A stretch of DNA of 64,000 bases from an uncultured Armatimonadota bacterium (GTDB lineage Bacteria; Armatimonadota; Fimbriimonadia; Fimbriimonadales; Fimbriimonadaceae), in assembly GCA_903927345.1 (NCBI GenBank), contig CAIYMO010000017.1, positions 62,001 through 126,000 of the forward strand, in the 5' to 3' direction. Both the position numbers and the translations under genes were made by a program. A model generated the notes under the pieces. That model worked only from the letters and a program-made list of their open reading frames with translations, had not been told where the DNA came from and made no database searches. This document shows, one piece after another, positions 62,883 to 64,000 of this stretch (its first letter is position 1; every line of letters begins with the position of its first letter).

Positions 62883-63262
62883 GCTGCCTTAGGCTTCGGC
62901 TTCCAAAGCCCCAGCGCAACGCCAAGCAACCCCGCAACTCCGGCCCCAAGCCGGATTGACTCAATCCAAAACTGAACCGTCTTCAGCTGGGTCGGATAAA
63001 TCTTGTTCGCATCAAGGTAACTCTGGTCAACCTTGTAAACCCCATCAACCGGCTCACCAATAAACGCCTTCGGATCCTCGATAATCGTGAGAGTTGGCTC
63101 CCCTAAAGGCGTCCCCTCCTCGCCAAAAAGCGCATCGCTCTTGTTCTGCTGAACCCGCTGAATCATCTTCGCCTTCCCCGCAAAAGAGTTGTAAGTAGGC
63201 ACCGTCGCGATCAATACGATCGCACTCAAAACAGCAACAAGAAGGCAGAGTTTCTTAAACAT
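62879..63262 (-). CDS. Small membrane protein of unknown function
   Basis: I choose ATG 63262 (127 residues), which gives a normal start M-F-K-K-L-C-L-L-V-A-V; an open frame runs to 63322 but would cross a terminator. There is an N-terminal helix, a polar middle and a C-terminal helix (A-G-V-A-G-L-L-G-V-A-L-G-L). No family is recognised. Only 13 nt separate the terminator's U-tract from this start, so its own promoter must lie within or before the terminator, or it depends on read-through. Confidence 0.6.
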   Translation of the reverse strand: MFKKLCLLVAVLSAIVLIATVPTYNSFAGKAKMIQRVQQNKSDALFGEEGTPLGEPTLTIIEDPKAFIGEPVDGVYKVDQSYLDANKIYPTQLKTVQFWIESIRLGAGVAGLLGVALGLWKPKPKAA

Positions 63263-63275
63263 GAGAACAGGAGGG

Positions 63276-63313
63276 AAAAAGAAGAGCTGTGAACGGTCCC
63301 CCGCCCACAGCTC
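63276..63313 (-). terminator. Intrinsic terminator after the YceI gene
   Basis: On the minus strand GAGCTGTG (63313-63306) pairs with CACAGCTC (63291-63284), 14-nt loop, followed by TTCTTTTT (63283-63276). It is 15 bp after the YceI stop and 13 nt before the start of the next gene. Confidence 0.8.
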
Positions 63314-63328
63314 CTCGGTCAACGAAAG

Positions 63329-63925
63329 TTACTTGGTCGTTCCGATAACGCTGATACCAATCGTCAGTGAGTTCGAAACCTTATCCGCAGCCATCGCCGG
63401 AATCTTGATTCCGTAGTCGCTAGCCTTAATCGTAAACTTGGTCTTGATCTGAAGAACGTCGCCGTTAAATCGGTTCGCCTTAGTCTTGTCGCTTTCTGCA
63501 ACGTAGTTCGCAGTCGCCTTAACGCTGAAGGTCTTGGTCACGCCGTGAAGGGTGAAGTTTCCGGTAACCAAGAAGTTCTTTCCGCCCGTGTTCTTGATCG
63601 AAGTCGCCTCAAAGACAGCAGTCGGATACTTCGCAACGTTGAGCCAGCCTTCGCTGCGCATGTGCTCATCGCGAAGGTCGAGTCCAGTGTTAAGCGACGC
63701 CAGGTCGACAATGATCTTGCCCGATCCGGTCTTCTTGGTCAGGTCAACGGTGATCGAACCGCTCACCTTGTTGGTTCGTCCCACGAAATCTTCGAAAGCG
63801 GTGTTGCTCTCAACGGTCACCACCTGCTGTGGCTGGAGTCCAGCACCAAAGGTGAAGGTCTTGGACTGCGCAAAGGCGCCAGCCGCGAGAACGGTCAAGA
63901 GAGAAACGGATACAAATGCTTTCAT
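63329..63925 (-). CDS. YceI-family periplasmic protein
   Basis: I start at ATG 63925 (198 residues, with a clean signal peptide ending A-F-A). G-S-I-T-V-D-L-T, I-I-V-D-L-A-S-L-N-T, R-D-E-H-M-R-S-E-G-W-L-N-V-A-K-Y-P and T-L-H-G-V-T-K are typical of YceI lipocalin-like proteins that bind polyisoprenoids. It would act in the periplasm as a lipid carrier or stress protein. A regulatory-looking set of repeats lies just upstream. Confidence 0.92.
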   Translation of the reverse strand: MKAFVSVSLLTVLAAGAFAQSKTFTFGAGLQPQQVVTVESNTAFEDFVGRTNKVSGSITVDLTKKTGSGKIIVDLASLNTGLDLRDEHMRSEGWLNVAKYPTAVFEATSIKNTGGKNFLVTGNFTLHGVTKTFSVKATANYVAESDKTKANRFNGDVLQIKTKFTIKASDYGIKIPAMAADKVSNSLTIGISVIGTTK

Positions 63926-63930
63926 AGCTA

Positions 63931-63994
63931 GCGTGATATTACGCTCTTGAACGATGATGTGTTGTATTGAGGAATACAAAACGTGAGATTACGC
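63931..63994 (-). promoter_or_regulatory. Repeat and palindrome cluster upstream of the YceI gene
   Basis: Near-identical 14-mers GCGTGATATTACGC (63931-63944) and ACGTGAGATTACGC (63981-63994, 12 of 14 bases equal) lie 50 bp apart, about five helix turns. Between them, TTGTATT (63962-63968) and AATACAA (63973-63979) form an exact 7-bp inverted repeat with a 4-bp spacer. The cluster ends 6 bp before the ATG. These are plausible operator sites for one or two regulators, but no regulator is known for them. Confidence 0.5.
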
Positions 63995-64000
63995 CGCGAT

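Overview
The window is 64 kb of dense bacterial chromosome: about 58 protein genes and gene remnants, many meeting or overlapping by 1-9 bp, and no gap longer than about 300 bp without a gene. I see no rRNA, tRNA, CRISPR array, insertion sequence or phage gene. Base composition by eye is mid-50s %GC. Taxon is inference only: three short proteins with the sequence pattern of prepilin-like (H-X9-DG / DUF1559-type) proteins, a tandem pair of Gfo/Idh/MocA oxidoreductases, secreted polymer-degrading enzymes, a futalosine-pathway MqnA and an archaeal/eukaryote-type ProRS together fit Armatimonadota (Fimbriimonadia-like) better than Proteobacteria or Firmicutes; a Planctomycetes-like genome is the main alternative.

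Layout. 1-8.4 kb: a left-truncated esterase, a CBM9-like protein, dapB, a large exported caspase-fold/repeat protein and two tandem oxidoreductases (one Tat-exported). 8.4-15.1 kb, minus strand: an ABC exporter (ATPase plus permease), an anchored protein with a SecD-like C-terminus, three related lipoproteins and rodA. 15.2-31.1 kb, plus strand: the centrepiece, a run of 11 genes beginning with MoxR ATPase, PrsA/SurA-type foldase and nitroreductase, then eight tightly coupled genes: GATase-like membrane protein, ABC permease, ABC ATPase, second ABC permease, long coiled-coil membrane protein, second MoxR ATPase, DUF58 protein, BatA-like vWA protein and a double-vWA/GATase-like protein (the last nine counting the GATase-like protein first). 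It looks like one envelope machine.

31.1-34.7 kb, minus strand: a degenerate ABC ATPase, an M24 peptidase, aroQ, a 59-residue Trm112-like gene without its usual cysteines and a glycosyltransferase. 35.2-42.1 kb, minus strand: TMEM175-like channel, speE, sulfatase, asnS, MsbA-type exporter and an orphan FecE-type ATPase. 42-47 kb: DEAD-box helicase, GH13 amylase, small unknown genes and a 5'-truncated basic-secretory-protein peptidase remnant. 47-55 kb: globin-coupled chemoreceptor, purple-acid-phosphatase-like enzyme, mqnA, haem c/copper monooxygenase-like protein, GH5 glycosidase, a DUF3052-like protein and a methyltransferase. 55.5-64 kb: M14 carboxypeptidase, proS, the three pilin-like proteins, a lipoprotein esterase, DUF1905 protein and a YceI-family protein.

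Themes: export and remodelling of the envelope (two heterodimer-type ABC systems, MoxR/vWA machine, RodA, foldase) and use of complex carbohydrates and esters (GH5, GH13, sulfatase, CBM9, oxidoreductases, esterases). Intrinsic terminators are visible at 48.9, 58.1, 61.6 and 63.3 kb; the last two sit only 13-15 nt before the start codon of the next gene, which is unusual and may mean attenuation. All functional calls rest on motif reading; no database search was possible.
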